Notes under the pieces: model-generated
The model's database searches: none
What the model was told of the DNA's origin: nothing
Seen by the model: only the letters and a program-made list of their open reading frames with translations
Program-made: the position numbers and the translations under genes
NCBI GenBank assembly: GCA_045605765.1
Contig: JAZUQQ010000021.1
Location: forward strand, 1 to 62,279
Direction of reading: 5' to 3'
Source: SIG672 sp045605765
Lineage (GTDB): Bacteria; Bacillota; Clostridia; Oscillospirales; CAG-272
DNA: 62,279 nt
Shown here: one piece after another, positions 17,801-25,393 of the stretch
Layout of the letters: each line of letters starts with the position of its first letter
Numbering within the stretch: position 1 is the stretch's first letter

Positions 17801-18404
17801 ATTCGATTCTGATCGGTGCATCGTATTTGGGAGCGTAAATATCGAGTATATCCCCGCGCCTTGCATACTGACCGGGCGCATCTACTATCTCGACCTTTGT
17901 ATATCCGCCCTTTTCGAGCCTTGAAACAATGTCAGCTATATCGTAGTTTCCCGCGAAATAAAGAGTGAACGAGGTTTCGAGAAGTCTTTCCTTCGGTACG
18001 GTATATTGCATCGCGGCATCGGGAGTCGCAATTATCGCATCGCAAGAGTTTTCTGCCGCCGCAAAAAAGACGCCAAGACGCTCGTGTTCGCTCTCGTGAG
18101 AGGCATAAACGTTCCTCAGAACGAAATCGCGCGAAAAGAACGGGCGAACATTCAAACCGAGCGTGGTGAGAGAATTTACCATTCTCATAACCTCTTTTTC
18201 GCTTCGCATAAACACGAGCGCAGGGGTGTTTTTAGGTGTTCTGTCGCGTATAACAGATGCGACGAAAGCGACAGTCGCACCCTCGCAAAGTCCGTTTACG
18301 AGCGTCGGGAACTGTCTTGCTCTCTTTTTATTAACTTCACTTACGAGAGATTTATATTCTCTCGATTCTGCAAACGCGTTAAAAATTCGTTCCATAATTG
18401 TCAC
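14889..18404 (-). CDS. mfd: Transcription-repair coupling factor Mfd
   Basis: 1171 residues, full length. The UvrB-like N-terminal part (VDAPGQYARRGDILDIYAP) is followed by the RNA polymerase interaction domain (LSVGDYVVHINHGVGQYLGL) and the RecG-like translocase with Walker A GDVGYGKTEVA, DEEQRFGV, TATPIPRTL and QIRGRVGRS. The protein removes stalled RNA polymerase at DNA lesions and recruits UvrA. The frame begins at GTG 18404, with an ATG three codons later at 18395; neither has a good ribosome site, so the start is uncertain by three codons. It is followed by the PrsA-like gene and preceded by pth on the same strand. Confidence 0.97.
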   Translation of the reverse strand: MTIMERIFNAFAESREYKSLVSEVNKKRARQFPTLVNGLCEGATVAFVASVIRDRTPKNTPALVFMRSEKEVMRMVNSLTTLGLNVRPFFSRDFVLRNVYASHESEHERLGVFFAAAENSCDAIIATPDAAMQYTVPKERLLETSFTLYFAGNYDIADIVSRLEKGGYTKVEIVDAPGQYARRGDILDIYAPKYDAPIRIEFYDTEIDRMSYFDIISQRRLDDIESVSVSPVREVIASDTQKKELAKIIREHVRKVKNDRSAAELSLEAEALDSGRDLSCIDKYITFVYPEKATLFDYFDEDSLFVTVELPACNERAKAFEWQQGEDVKMLLESRLLIPEFSELFAFKEEFSATIYEHKNIVIDAFAVSLGADVRLLGIFNFRTKQIAGYADNIELLCEEIENYYRLSFSMTLACESDVAIKNTVNMLADRGIRATVNDSEAQLSLVCAPAIAGFELTDMKVAFLSVCRSGVQAARLSKRTARSAKIKRSSGEAILSYSELSVGDYVVHINHGVGQYLGLDSLVVAGVRKDFVKIKYAGTDMLYLPCNQLDTISKYIGAHAADGEVRLSKMGGADWTKTKTRVKAAVKEMAKELIQLYAARLRRPGFAFAPEDALTREFADSFEYEETDGQLEAIDEVSRDMEKPYPMDRLLCGDVGYGKTEVALRAAFKAVANSKQVAVLVPTTILAMQHYRTFSSRMRGFPIKVEMLSRVVAPKQQEAILRAAKRGEVDILIGTHRILSGDIEFRDLGLVIVDEEQRFGVVQKEKLKKMVENVDFLTLTATPIPRTLNMAMSGIRDMSLLEEAPGDRMPVQTYVTEYDESIVYEAINKELHRGGQVFYLCNNVERMYPLSARISKEFPDAVVRVAHGQMDKEDLSGIWQTMISGETDILICTTIIETGVDIPNANTLIIEDADKMGLSQLHQIRGRVGRSSRRAYAYFTYHRGKVLTEVASKRLAAIRDFTEFGAGFKVAMRDLEIRGAGNILGAEQHGHMSSVGYELYMKLLNEAVLEEKGETPKKKVECTVGMGVDAYIPEKYISGSMQRIDAYRKISLINNADDLYDVADEFIDRYGDMPKVTDNLLRISLLRALGSEAGISKITAQPRGVMFVPTNMNASAWSALAVKNNGRILLSMGSVPSVQAKPLKNESPLDCAEKMLKEYIQIINENGWNS

Positions 18405-18410
18405 TCGAGA

Positions 18411-18515
18411 AACTTTTTACAAAAGTTTTCTATTCCTTCAAAAACTTGCCTTCAGCAACTTAGAATCTTTTTAAAAAAGGTTCTAAGAACTCCAAAAACT
18501 TTACTTTACAATTCA
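18411..18515. repeat. Dispersed intergenic repeat, copy 1 (partial)
   Basis: Contains an imperfect hairpin cttagaatc...ggttctaag followed by aactccaaaaactttact. The segment at 53203-53252 has the same order: a cttag-type hairpin, then aacttcaaaaactttact. It lies between pth and mfd. See also 38460-38620 and 53150-53310. Confidence 0.55.
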
Positions 18516-18544
18516 ATTATACACTACATCGCAAACGCAGTTAT

Positions 18545-18564
18545 CCGGCAGTTTTGACTGCCGG
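18545..18564 (-). terminator. Hairpin after pth
   Basis: Perfect 8-bp stem ccggcagt / actgccgg with a 4-base loop, 19 bases beyond the pth stop. There is no clear U-run, so it may only pause transcription before mfd. Confidence 0.4.
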
Positions 18565-18583
18565 TGGGTATCTTTTATAAAGG

Positions 18584-19210
18584 TTAACTGTTAAATTTAT
18601 TCATCGCGGTATCGATATTACCAGAAAGTATGACCTCGAGCGCGTCCGCCGCCTTGCTATAAGCCTCGGACATCGCCTTGCGGTCGTCCTCGGGGATATT
18701 GCCAAGCACCCATTTTATAATATCGTACTCGGGAGAGGGCTTATTACCCACACCAAGCTTGATACGCGGAAATTCACTCGTCGAAAGATGCTCGATAACG
18801 CTCTTAATGCCGTTATGTCCGCCTGCGCTTCCCTTTCGTCTGATGCGGAGCGTACCGATACCTATCGAGATATCGTCAAATATTACTATTATATTACCTA
18901 TCGGCACATGATAGAAGTCCGCCGCCTCGCGGATCGCCTCACCCGAATGATTCATAAAGGTCTGAGGCTTCATAAGAAGAACTCGCTTACCGGCTATCGT
19001 GCATTCTCCGACGAGTGCCTTGAACTTGGCTTTATCAACTCTCGCGCGATATTTATCGCAGATAACGTCCATACACATAAATCCCGCGTTGTGTCGGTTA
19101 TATGTATATTCCTTACCCGGATTGCCGAGTCCGACGACTATATGTGTGATCGGTCCGGAGGGCGAGGGTGTGCTGTTTTCTATTTGTTTAAACAGGTCAA
19201 AAATTCCCAT
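18584..19210 (-). CDS. pth: Peptidyl-tRNA hydrolase
   Basis: 208 residues from the ATG at 19210, which has AAAGGA 7 bases upstream. The open frame extends further upstream without a ribosome site. Family motifs are complete: VVGLGNPGKEYTYNRHNAGF with the catalytic His, LLMKPQTFMNHSG with the substrate-binding Asn, FDDISIGIGTLRIRRKGSAG, and GGHNGIKS. It recycles peptidyl-tRNA released during abortive translation. An additional N-terminal stretch of about 20 residues (GIFDLFKQIENSTPSPSG) precedes the fold. First gene of the pth-mfd-prsA order, with a good promoter at 19262-19290. Confidence 0.95.
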   Translation of the reverse strand: MGIFDLFKQIENSTPSPSGPITHIVVGLGNPGKEYTYNRHNAGFMCMDVICDKYRARVDKAKFKALVGECTIAGKRVLLMKPQTFMNHSGEAIREAADFYHVPIGNIIVIFDDISIGIGTLRIRRKGSAGGHNGIKSVIEHLSTSEFPRIKLGVGNKPSPEYDIIKWVLGNIPEDDRKAMSEAYSKAADALEVILSGNIDTAMNKFNS

Positions 19211-19261
19211 GTTTTTATCCTTTCGGCACGAGGAAACTCTACGGCATTTTAATACCCTAAC

Positions 19262-19290
19262 ATTATATAACATTTCTTTTCTTTTATCAA
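19262..19290 (-). promoter_or_regulatory. Promoter of pth
   Basis: Minus strand: TTGATA (19285-19290), a 17-base spacer and TATAAT (19262-19267), 52 bases before the start codon. Confidence 0.75.
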
Positions 19291-19383
19291 GAGGATTTTT
19301 TCGATTTTTTCGGCACAAAAGCATTATAATTGTTAAAAAAATGTAAATTCGCCAAACAATCTATTTATTATACTCGTCCTTTA

Positions 19384-19392
19384 TGATATAAT
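19384..19392 (+). promoter_or_regulatory. Extended -10 promoter of ppdK
   Basis: TGATATAAT, an extended -10, lies 59 bases before the start. The -35 position (TTTATT at 17 bases) is weak. GGAGGT precedes the ATG by 10 bases. Confidence 0.5.
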
Positions 19393-19450
19393 ACTCCGGC
19401 AAAAGAAAAAAGAAAACAATTTTACACTACACAACGGAGGTAAAAAGATT

Positions 19451-22081
19451 ATGGCAAAGAAGTATTGCTATCTCTTCTCCGAGGGTAACGCAAATATGCG
19501 TGAGATCCTTGGCGGTAAGGGAGCAAACCTCGCAGAGATGACCAACATCGGTCTTCCTGTACCCCAGGGCTTCACTATTTCTACCGAAGCCTGCACACAG
19601 TACTACGAGGACGGCCGTCAGATCAATGATGAGATCATGGCTGAAATCATGGAGTACATTGTAAAGATGGAAGGTGTTACCGGCAAAAAGTTCGGTGACC
19701 TCGAAAATCCCCTTCTCGTATCGGTTCGTTCGGGCGCGCGCGCTTCGATGCCCGGTATGATGGACACCATTCTCAACCTCGGTCTTAACGAAGAGGTCGT
19801 TGAGGTTATGGCTAAGAAGTCGGGTAACGCAAGATGGGCATACGACTGTTACAGAAGATTTATTCAGATGTATTCTGACGTCGTTATGGAAGTTGGTAAG
19901 AAGTATTTCGAAGAGCTTATCGACAAAATGAAGGAAGAAAAGGGAGTTAAGCAGGACGTTGAGCTTACCGCCGATGACCTCAAAGAGCTCGCTAACCAGT
20001 TCAAGGCTGAGTATAAGGCTAAGATCGGTCAGGACTTCCCCTCTGATCCTAAGGAACAGCTTATCGGCGCTGTTAAGGCAGTATTCCGTAGCTGGGATAA
20101 CCCCCGTGCTAACGTTTACCGCCGCGACAACGACATTCCTTACAGTTGGGGTACCGCTGTAAACGTACAGGCTATGGCATTCGGTAACATGGGCGACAAC
20201 TGCGGAACAGGCGTTGCATTTACCCGTGACCCCGCTACCGGCGAAAAGAAGCTTATGGGTGAGTTCCTCACCAACGCACAGGGCGAGGACGTTGTTGCAG
20301 GCGTTCGTACTCCTATGCCTATCGCAGAGATGGCTAACAAGTTCCCCGCTGCATTCGAAGAGTTCAAGAAGGTTTGCGAGATCCTCGAAAACCACTACCA
20401 TGATATGCAGGATATGGAGTTCACCGTTGAAAACGAGAAGCTCTATATGCTCCAGACCAGAAACGGTAAGAGAACTGCTCCCGCAGCTCTCCAGATCGCA
20501 GTTGACCTCGTAGCAGAGGGACACAAGACCAAGGACGAGGCCGTTCTTATGATCGACCCCAGCAACCTTGATACTCTTCTCCTCCCGCAGTTCGATGCAA
20601 AGGCACTCAAAGCGGCTAACCCCGTTGGTAGGGGCCTTGGCGCATCTCCCGGTGCTGCTTGCGGGCAGGTCGTATTCTCAGCTGAGGATGCAGAGGCTTG
20701 GAAGAACGCAGGCAAGAAGGTAGTTCTCGTAAGACTTGAAACCTCTCCCGAAGACATTACGGGTATGAAGGCGGCTCAGGGTATCCTCACCGTTCGCGGC
20801 GGTATGACCTCTCACGCAGCAGTTGTTGCTCGTGGCATGGGTAAGTGCTGCGTTTCCGGTTGCGGCGAGATCGCTATGGACGAAGAAAACAAGAAATTCA
20901 CTCTAGCAGGCAAGACCTACGTTGAGGGAGACTACATCTCGATCGACGGTTCTACCGGTAACATCTACGACGGTATCATTCCTACCGTTGACGCTGAGAT
21001 CTCGGGCAACTTCGGCACTATCATGGGCTGGGCTGACGAGTTCAGAAAGCTTAAAGTAAGAACTAACGCCGACACTCCTGCTGACGCTAAGAAGGCAAGA
21101 GAGCTTGGCGCAGAAGGTATCGGCCTCTGCCGTACCGAGCATATGTTCTTTGAGGCAGACAGAATTGCGGCATTCCGTGAGATGATCTGCTCCGATACTG
21201 CCGAGGAAAGAGAAGTTGCTCTAGCAAAGATCCTTCCCTACCAGCAGTCCGACTTCGAGGCTCTCTACGAGGCTCTTGAAGGCAACCCTGTTTGCATCAG
21301 ATTCCTTGATCCCCCGCTCCACGAGTTCGTTCCTACCACCGAGGAAGACATCGCTCTTCTCGCTAAGGCTCAGAATAAGAGCGTAGAGGACATCAAGAAC
21401 ATTATCGCATCGCTCCACGAGTTCAACCCGATGATGGGTCACCGTGGTTGCCGTCTTGCGGTAACATACCCCGAGATCGCAAAGATGCAGACCGCAGCAG
21501 TTATCCGTGCGGCTATCAACGTTAAGAACGCTCATCCCGACTGGAACGTTAAGCCCGAGATCATGATTCCTCTCGTTGGCGACGTTAAGGAGCTCAAATA
21601 CGTTAAGAGCGTAGTTGTTGCTACCGCAGACGCTGAGATCGCAGCAGCAGGCGCTAAGCTCGAGTACGAGGTTGGTACCATGATCGAGATCCCGAGAGCA
21701 TGCCTCACCGCTGATGAGATCGCAGCTAACGCAGACTTCTTCTGCTTCGGTACCAACGACCTTACTCAGATGACCTACGGCTTCTCGCGTGACGACGCAG
21801 GTAAGTTCCTCAATGCTTACTACGATGCAAAGATCTTCGAGAACGATCCTTTCGCCAAGCTCGATACCACTGGTGTTGGAAAACTTATGAATATGGCTGT
21901 AACCCTCGGACGCCCCGTTAATAGCAACCTCCACGTTGGTATTTGCGGAGAGCACGGCGGTGATCCCACATCTGTTGAGTTCTGCCACTCTATCGGTCTT
22001 GACTACGTATCCTGCTCGCCTTTCAGAGTACCGATCGCAAGACTCGCAGCAGCACAGGCTGCTATCAAAGAAAGCAAATAA
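19451..22081 (+). CDS. ppdK: Pyruvate, phosphate dikinase
   Basis: 876 residues, the normal length. The N-terminal ATP-grasp part (GGKGANLAEMTNIGLPVPQGF; SVRSGARASMPGMMDTILN) is followed by the swivelling domain with the phosphohistidine motif GGMTSHAAVVARGMGKCC and the PEP/pyruvate barrel (GLCRTEHMFF; CGEHGGDP). It interconverts pyruvate, ATP and phosphate with PEP, AMP and pyrophosphate, a central step of glycolysis or gluconeogenesis in many Clostridia. Codon use is strongly biased (GAG, AAG, CTC, CGT), as in highly expressed genes, unlike the AT-richer genes that follow. The last codons recur as a diverged copy at 24331-24369. Confidence 0.98.
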   Translation: MAKKYCYLFSEGNANMREILGGKGANLAEMTNIGLPVPQGFTISTEACTQYYEDGRQINDEIMAEIMEYIVKMEGVTGKKFGDLENPLLVSVRSGARASMPGMMDTILNLGLNEEVVEVMAKKSGNARWAYDCYRRFIQMYSDVVMEVGKKYFEELIDKMKEEKGVKQDVELTADDLKELANQFKAEYKAKIGQDFPSDPKEQLIGAVKAVFRSWDNPRANVYRRDNDIPYSWGTAVNVQAMAFGNMGDNCGTGVAFTRDPATGEKKLMGEFLTNAQGEDVVAGVRTPMPIAEMANKFPAAFEEFKKVCEILENHYHDMQDMEFTVENEKLYMLQTRNGKRTAPAALQIAVDLVAEGHKTKDEAVLMIDPSNLDTLLLPQFDAKALKAANPVGRGLGASPGAACGQVVFSAEDAEAWKNAGKKVVLVRLETSPEDITGMKAAQGILTVRGGMTSHAAVVARGMGKCCVSGCGEIAMDEENKKFTLAGKTYVEGDYISIDGSTGNIYDGIIPTVDAEISGNFGTIMGWADEFRKLKVRTNADTPADAKKARELGAEGIGLCRTEHMFFEADRIAAFREMICSDTAEEREVALAKILPYQQSDFEALYEALEGNPVCIRFLDPPLHEFVPTTEEDIALLAKAQNKSVEDIKNIIASLHEFNPMMGHRGCRLAVTYPEIAKMQTAAVIRAAINVKNAHPDWNVKPEIMIPLVGDVKELKYVKSVVVATADAEIAAAGAKLEYEVGTMIEIPRACLTADEIAANADFFCFGTNDLTQMTYGFSRDDAGKFLNAYYDAKIFENDPFAKLDTTGVGKLMNMAVTLGRPVNSNLHVGICGEHGGDPTSVEFCHSIGLDYVSCSPFRVPIARLAAAQAAIKESK

Positions 22082-22105
22082 TTGCTGACTTTATAACGAA
22101 AAACT

Positions 22106-22133
22106 AATCCCCTCGGAGCAATCCGAGGGGATT
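22106..22133 (+). terminator. Terminator of ppdK
   Basis: Perfect 12-bp stem (22106-22117 with 22122-22133), GCAA tetraloop, then TTTTG. Confidence 0.93.
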
Positions 22134-22146
22134 TTTGTGTAAACCC

Positions 22147-22175
22147 TTGACTTTTACACTTTATTGTGATATAAT
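22147..22175 (+). promoter_or_regulatory. Promoter of the SipW-type secretion cassette
   Basis: TTGACT (22147-22152), a 17-base spacer and a perfect TATAAT (22170-22175), right after the ppdK terminator. The cassette therefore has its own strong promoter. Confidence 0.85.
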
Positions 22176-22222
22176 GGACAGGCAGAAATGTAATATTTCG
22201 GCAAGAAAGGAAATGTTAGATT

Positions 22223-22804
22223 ATGAAAAAATTAAGTCTTTTAATTGCGCTTTGTATGTTGCTTACCATTGGCGGTGTATATGCAACATGGACCTACACA
22301 CAGAATACCGACGTAGCTGATGAAGCAGTCAACATGAACTTAAACCTTACAGATGTTGCTTATAGCGGCAGCTATGGTACATATAAGGTAGACGTTAGTG
22401 GTTTAAGCTTGTCTATTGACCCCAAAGCAGGAACTGCTCACACAACTGCTTTGTATGCAACAGGCAACATTATCGTTACCTTTACCCCCAACTCCGTAGC
22501 ACCTGCAGATATTAAGGAAAAAGGTGTTGAAACTACATATGCTTTCTCTTTAGCAAACACCAACTGGAAGTATGAAGGTCAGGATGTTGTTACTGTTAAT
22601 CATACCGAGAAGCACGATGTTGTTTGGCAGGACAACGGTGACGGCACTTTCTCTTTCACCATTTCTGCAGACGAATTTATGGAGCATGTTGCTCTAACAG
22701 AATTTGAACTGGATACCAAGGTTAAGTACGACGATTACAACGCTGTTCTGGGTACAGGTTCTATCGTTATTACTGTAAGTGACGGTGTTACCGCCAGCAA
22801 CTAA
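22223..22804 (+). CDS. Secreted protein with SipW-dependent-type signal peptide (substrate 1)
   Basis: 193 residues. The signal peptide MKKLSLLIALCMLLTIGG ends in VYATWTYTQ, the pattern seen in TasA/camelysin-type proteins cleaved by SipW. The mature part is about 170 residues, rich in T, V, D and G with alternating beta-strand character, lacks cysteine, and ends in beta strands (GSIVITVSDG). In Bacillus the equivalents form matrix fibres; a surface or fibre role here is inference. Possible cleavage is after VYA. The gene follows a consensus promoter and is separated from the peptidase gene by a GC-rich hairpin, which fits a higher output of substrate than enzyme. The AAAGGA site is 11 bases from the ATG. 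Confidence 0.82.
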   Translation: MKKLSLLIALCMLLTIGGVYATWTYTQNTDVADEAVNMNLNLTDVAYSGSYGTYKVDVSGLSLSIDPKAGTAHTTALYATGNIIVTFTPNSVAPADIKEKGVETTYAFSLANTNWKYEGQDVVTVNHTEKHDVVWQDNGDGTFSFTISADEFMEHVALTEFELDTKVKYDDYNAVLGTGSIVITVSDGVTASN

Positions 22805-22823
22805 ATTTAATTAAAGCTAATTG

Positions 22824-22858
22824 TGCCGCCGCTTTTCAAGACATGAGAGGCGGCGGCA
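22824..22858 (+). terminator. GC-rich hairpin between substrate 1 and the peptidase
   Basis: 9-bp stem tgccgccgc / gcggcggca with a 17-base loop and no T-run. It could be a partial terminator or an mRNA 3'-end stabiliser that sets the ratio of substrate to peptidase. Confidence 0.6.
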
Positions 22859-22887
22859 TATGTGTTTTGCAGATGGTGTAGATACGA

Positions 22888-23709
22888 ATGACAAGTTTTG
22901 AAATATATGTCTTTCTCTTGTGCTTTATCGTGTTTTCGCTACTGACGGCGATGTTCACATATTTGCTCACTTCCATTACAAAAATGGAAATGGAGTTAAT
23001 CCGTTTTGGACACAGAGATGAGGCAATCAAAAAGCAACTGAATAAAAAGAAAAAAGAAAGCCGAGTGCTATTGTGGGTTAGCAGAATTGTATCACTCTTT
23101 TTCTGTCTAATTTTCGTAGTTATATTCTCTTTTGCATTATATATTCAGGCAAATGAAGATAGACCTGCTAACGGAGTTCCATCCATTAAAGTAGTAAAAA
23201 GTGAATCAATGGCGGAAAAGAGTGCAGCAAACAAATATCTTTTTGATAATGACTTAAATGACCAGCTTCAAATGTTTGATATTGTGATTTGTCGCCATCT
23301 TCCCGCCGAGGACGAGCTGGAACTATACGATGTCGTTGTCTATAAGCAAGACGACATTTATGTAATCCATCGCATTGTTGGTATCGAAGAGCCAAACGAA
23401 CAGCACCCGAATGAACGACATTTCTTATTGCAGGGCGATGCTGTGGAGCGACCTGATAAGTTCCCTGTTCTTTACAGTCAAATGCAAGGCATTTATGAGG
23501 GTTCTCGCATTCCGTTTGTCGGTAGTTTTGTGTTATTCTTGCAGTCGCCTGCGGGTTGGTTGTGTGTACTGTTGGTAATCTTTGCTATGATAGCAACACC
23601 TGTTGCAGAAAAGAAGATTAAAGAAGAAACAGACAAACGTGTTCTCTCCTTTGCAGAACAGCCGCTCGAGAATGCAACAGAGGAGGAACACGAATGGGCA
23701 GAGGTATAA
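22888..23709 (+). CDS. Signal peptidase I, SipW/ER type (Ser-His dyad)
   Basis: 273 residues. A hydrophobic N-terminus (residues 6-30), a basic linker (KKQLNKKKKESR), a second helix (62-86), then the catalytic region: KSESMAE with the nucleophile Ser107 and VIHRIVGIEE with His161. This is the Ser-His form of archaeal, eukaryotic and SipW enzymes; bacterial LepB uses Ser-Lys. RHFLLQGDAVERPDKFP is the later conserved box, and a C-terminal helix (about 217-240) precedes a charged tail. It should cut the SipW-type signal peptides of the two flanking genes. The ribosome site before the ATG is poor. Its last 16 bases overlap the start of substrate 2. Confidence 0.9.
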   Translation: MTSFEIYVFLLCFIVFSLLTAMFTYLLTSITKMEMELIRFGHRDEAIKKQLNKKKKESRVLLWVSRIVSLFFCLIFVVIFSFALYIQANEDRPANGVPSIKVVKSESMAEKSAANKYLFDNDLNDQLQMFDIVICRHLPAEDELELYDVVVYKQDDIYVIHRIVGIEEPNEQHPNERHFLLQGDAVERPDKFPVLYSQMQGIYEGSRIPFVGSFVLFLQSPAGWLCVLLVIFAMIATPVAEKKIKEETDKRVLSFAEQPLENATEEEHEWAEV

Positions 23710-24317
23710 TACGTTATACATCCCTTTTGTGCTGTTTGTTTCTTCTTGCCACTGTCGGCGGTGTGTTTGCTACATGGTATTTTGCTGAAGACTCTGCCAA
23801 ATCTGTAACAGATACTATGGGAATCACACTTTCCGAGTTTGTGTGGAAGCCCGTTGAAATTCTTCCCACAGAGTCGGAAATCGGAGAAAACCATTTAGCC
23901 TTGATTGAACTTATTTTAAATGAAAACGAAAAGGGCTATGGTCTAAACTATGATAGTAAAAATGTTCTCGAAGGATATTTGAATCGCTATGGTGTGGTTT
24001 TTTCTAACCAAAAGACCTCGGGAGGAAACCTGAAATTTGTATCAGACGAAACAAATCAACTATACTATTGCGTAGAAAAAGTAAGTGATACGATTTATTA
24101 TGCTTACACCTTTTCCCGTAATGATTTAAGTATGGCTATCGGCACATATACGGCAATACCTGCCTATAGGACAGTTTTGGAAAAAACAGATAAATGGCGT
24201 GCGCCAAGAAGTTATTTTGGTTATGCTCAAACAAAATCGTTGCGAGATATGAACGCCGAAAACGCCTCTGGAACATTGGCCTATTCCATTGATGTAAGCA
24301 CTTGGACACAAAGTTAA
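23694..24317 (+). CDS. Secreted protein with SipW-dependent-type signal peptide (substrate 2)
   Basis: 207 residues. The signal peptide MGRGIIRYTSLLCCLFLL ends in ATVGGVFATWYFAED, closely matching TIGGVYATWTY of substrate 1, so both are likely processed by the same peptidase. The mature part does not obviously resemble substrate 1; it has a central YYCVEKVSDTIYYAYTFSR stretch and ends SIDVSTWTQS. The ATG lies inside the peptidase gene with AGGAGG 7 bases upstream, so translation is coupled. Function unknown; it could be a minor or anchoring component, like TapA beside TasA, but I see no sequence evidence for that. Confidence 0.8.
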   Translation: MGRGIIRYTSLLCCLFLLATVGGVFATWYFAEDSAKSVTDTMGITLSEFVWKPVEILPTESEIGENHLALIELILNENEKGYGLNYDSKNVLEGYLNRYGVVFSNQKTSGGNLKFVSDETNQLYYCVEKVSDTIYYAYTFSRNDLSMAIGTYTAIPAYRTVLEKTDKWRAPRSYFGYAQTKSLRDMNAENASGTLAYSIDVSTWTQS

Positions 24318-24330
24318 TTTCCCACTTTTG

Positions 24331-24369
24331 CTAATAGCAGCACAGGCTGCTATAAAAGAATCTAAGTAA
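24331..24369 (+). pseudogene. Diverged copy of the ppdK C-terminal codons
   Basis: Translates as LIAAQAAIKESK and a stop; ppdK ends LAAAQAAIKESK and a stop. Eighteen bases (24336-24353) are identical to 22048-22065 in ppdK, and the codons after them differ only at synonymous positions (ATA/ATC, TCT/AGC, AAG/AAA). No upstream homology remains. It is followed by its own terminator, as in ppdK. The copy closes the SipW cassette on the right side. Confidence 0.85.
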
Positions 24370-24390
24370 TTAGGTTTATAAAGCAAAATT

Positions 24391-24420
24391 ATCACCCTTC
24401 TGAACTTTCGGAAGGGTGAT
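24391..24420 (+). terminator. Terminator at the right edge of the SipW cassette
   Basis: 10-bp stem atcacccttc / gaagggtgat with a 10-base loop, followed by TTTT. It sits where the terminator of the second ppdK copy would be. Confidence 0.85.
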
Positions 24421-24433
24421 TTTTCCATACCTA

Positions 24434-24462
24434 TTGCAAAGGTTACTATAAAATGCTATAAT
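24434..24462 (+). promoter_or_regulatory. Promoter of the unknown gene at 24493
   Basis: TTGCAA (24434-24439), a 17-base spacer and TATAAT (24457-24462), 30 bases before the start codon. Confidence 0.75.
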
Positions 24463-24492
24463 ATAAACATCAACTCAGAAAGAAGAAATAAT

Positions 24493-25266
24493 ATGAACGG
24501 TGAGATACAACAGGCAAGCAATATTGTAATAAGTGCAAGAAAAGCACTTTTGGATAAAAAAGAAATTGATTTTACGCCGAACGATTTCGTTTTGTCTATT
24601 CAGTTTTTCTTCGCTCCTGAATTTTTATTTTGCAAATCGGTACAGGCAGGTTCGGTCTGCGAATGGTTTAATATTTGTTTGCAACGAGGGATAAAAGATG
24701 TGAAACTTATTATCCCGACTAATAAAGACAATAAGCACTTGCTCGGTTTTGCAAACACATCACAACCTGCAATCATATGTTATTGGAACAACGGAAGGAT
24801 TTCTTGTTTTTGTCCCTCTTGGAAGTTTGAACAAAAAAATAAAGGGTGGGAAATCGTTTACAGCGAACAAATTATTAAAGGTCGCCCCATTTTAAAAAAT
24901 CTTCATTTTACAGATAAAACGGACGAGTTCAAGCAAACACTTTTGGATATACAAAAATTTGCTACCAAAATAGAACAACCATATTTTGCGGAGATTTTTA
25001 ATAACGCCTATAAGTCCTTGAACGATTCCGAAAATATTGAAGATGACAATATCCCAAAACAACTTCCCAATGATTTTAAATCTATATATTATGCGGTAAA
25101 TAAAGCCGATGTATTCGGTGCTATGGGATCTTGGAACGATTCTCCATCATATCACGCGCAGGAAAAAGGTTTAGACAAGGAATATAACGAGTTGTCAAAC
25201 ATGCTTCTTGTTCAGTTACGCTATCACATAATGTATGTTGCTAATGAGTGTTGGAAACAAGATTGA
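24493..25266 (+). CDS. Protein of unknown function
   Basis: 257 residues; I do not recognise the family. No signal peptide or membrane helix. The first half is a mixed alpha/beta region with aromatic clusters (FVLSIQFFFAPEFLF; NNGRISCFCPSWKF). The second half is helical and ends with a conserved-looking block, DVFGAMGSWNDSPSYHAQ, then LRYHIMYVANECW. Codon use is AT-rich compared with the house-keeping genes. It has its own promoter and a shared terminator at 25350-25375, so it is monocistronic. It lies right next to the ppdK-flanked cassette and could have arrived with it; that is a guess. Confidence 0.7.
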   Translation: MNGEIQQASNIVISARKALLDKKEIDFTPNDFVLSIQFFFAPEFLFCKSVQAGSVCEWFNICLQRGIKDVKLIIPTNKDNKHLLGFANTSQPAIICYWNNGRISCFCPSWKFEQKNKGWEIVYSEQIIKGRPILKNLHFTDKTDEFKQTLLDIQKFATKIEQPYFAEIFNNAYKSLNDSENIEDDNIPKQLPNDFKSIYYAVNKADVFGAMGSWNDSPSYHAQEKGLDKEYNELSNMLLVQLRYHIMYVANECWKQD

Positions 25267-25349
25267 GTAAACATATTTCCATTCTGCATACCGCCGCGCA
25301 AAATCAACTCACATTGACTTTCACAGGTCGCCGACAACAGATAAAAACT

Positions 25350-25375
25350 ATCCGCCCGAGTTTCTTCGGGCGGAT
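25350..25375. terminator. Bidirectional terminator
   Basis: Perfect 10-bp stem atccgcccga / tcgggcggat with a 6-base loop. TTTTTA follows on the plus strand, and AAAAA precedes the stem, so it serves both converging genes. Confidence 0.88.
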
Positions 25376-25393
25376 TTTTACATATTCATTATA

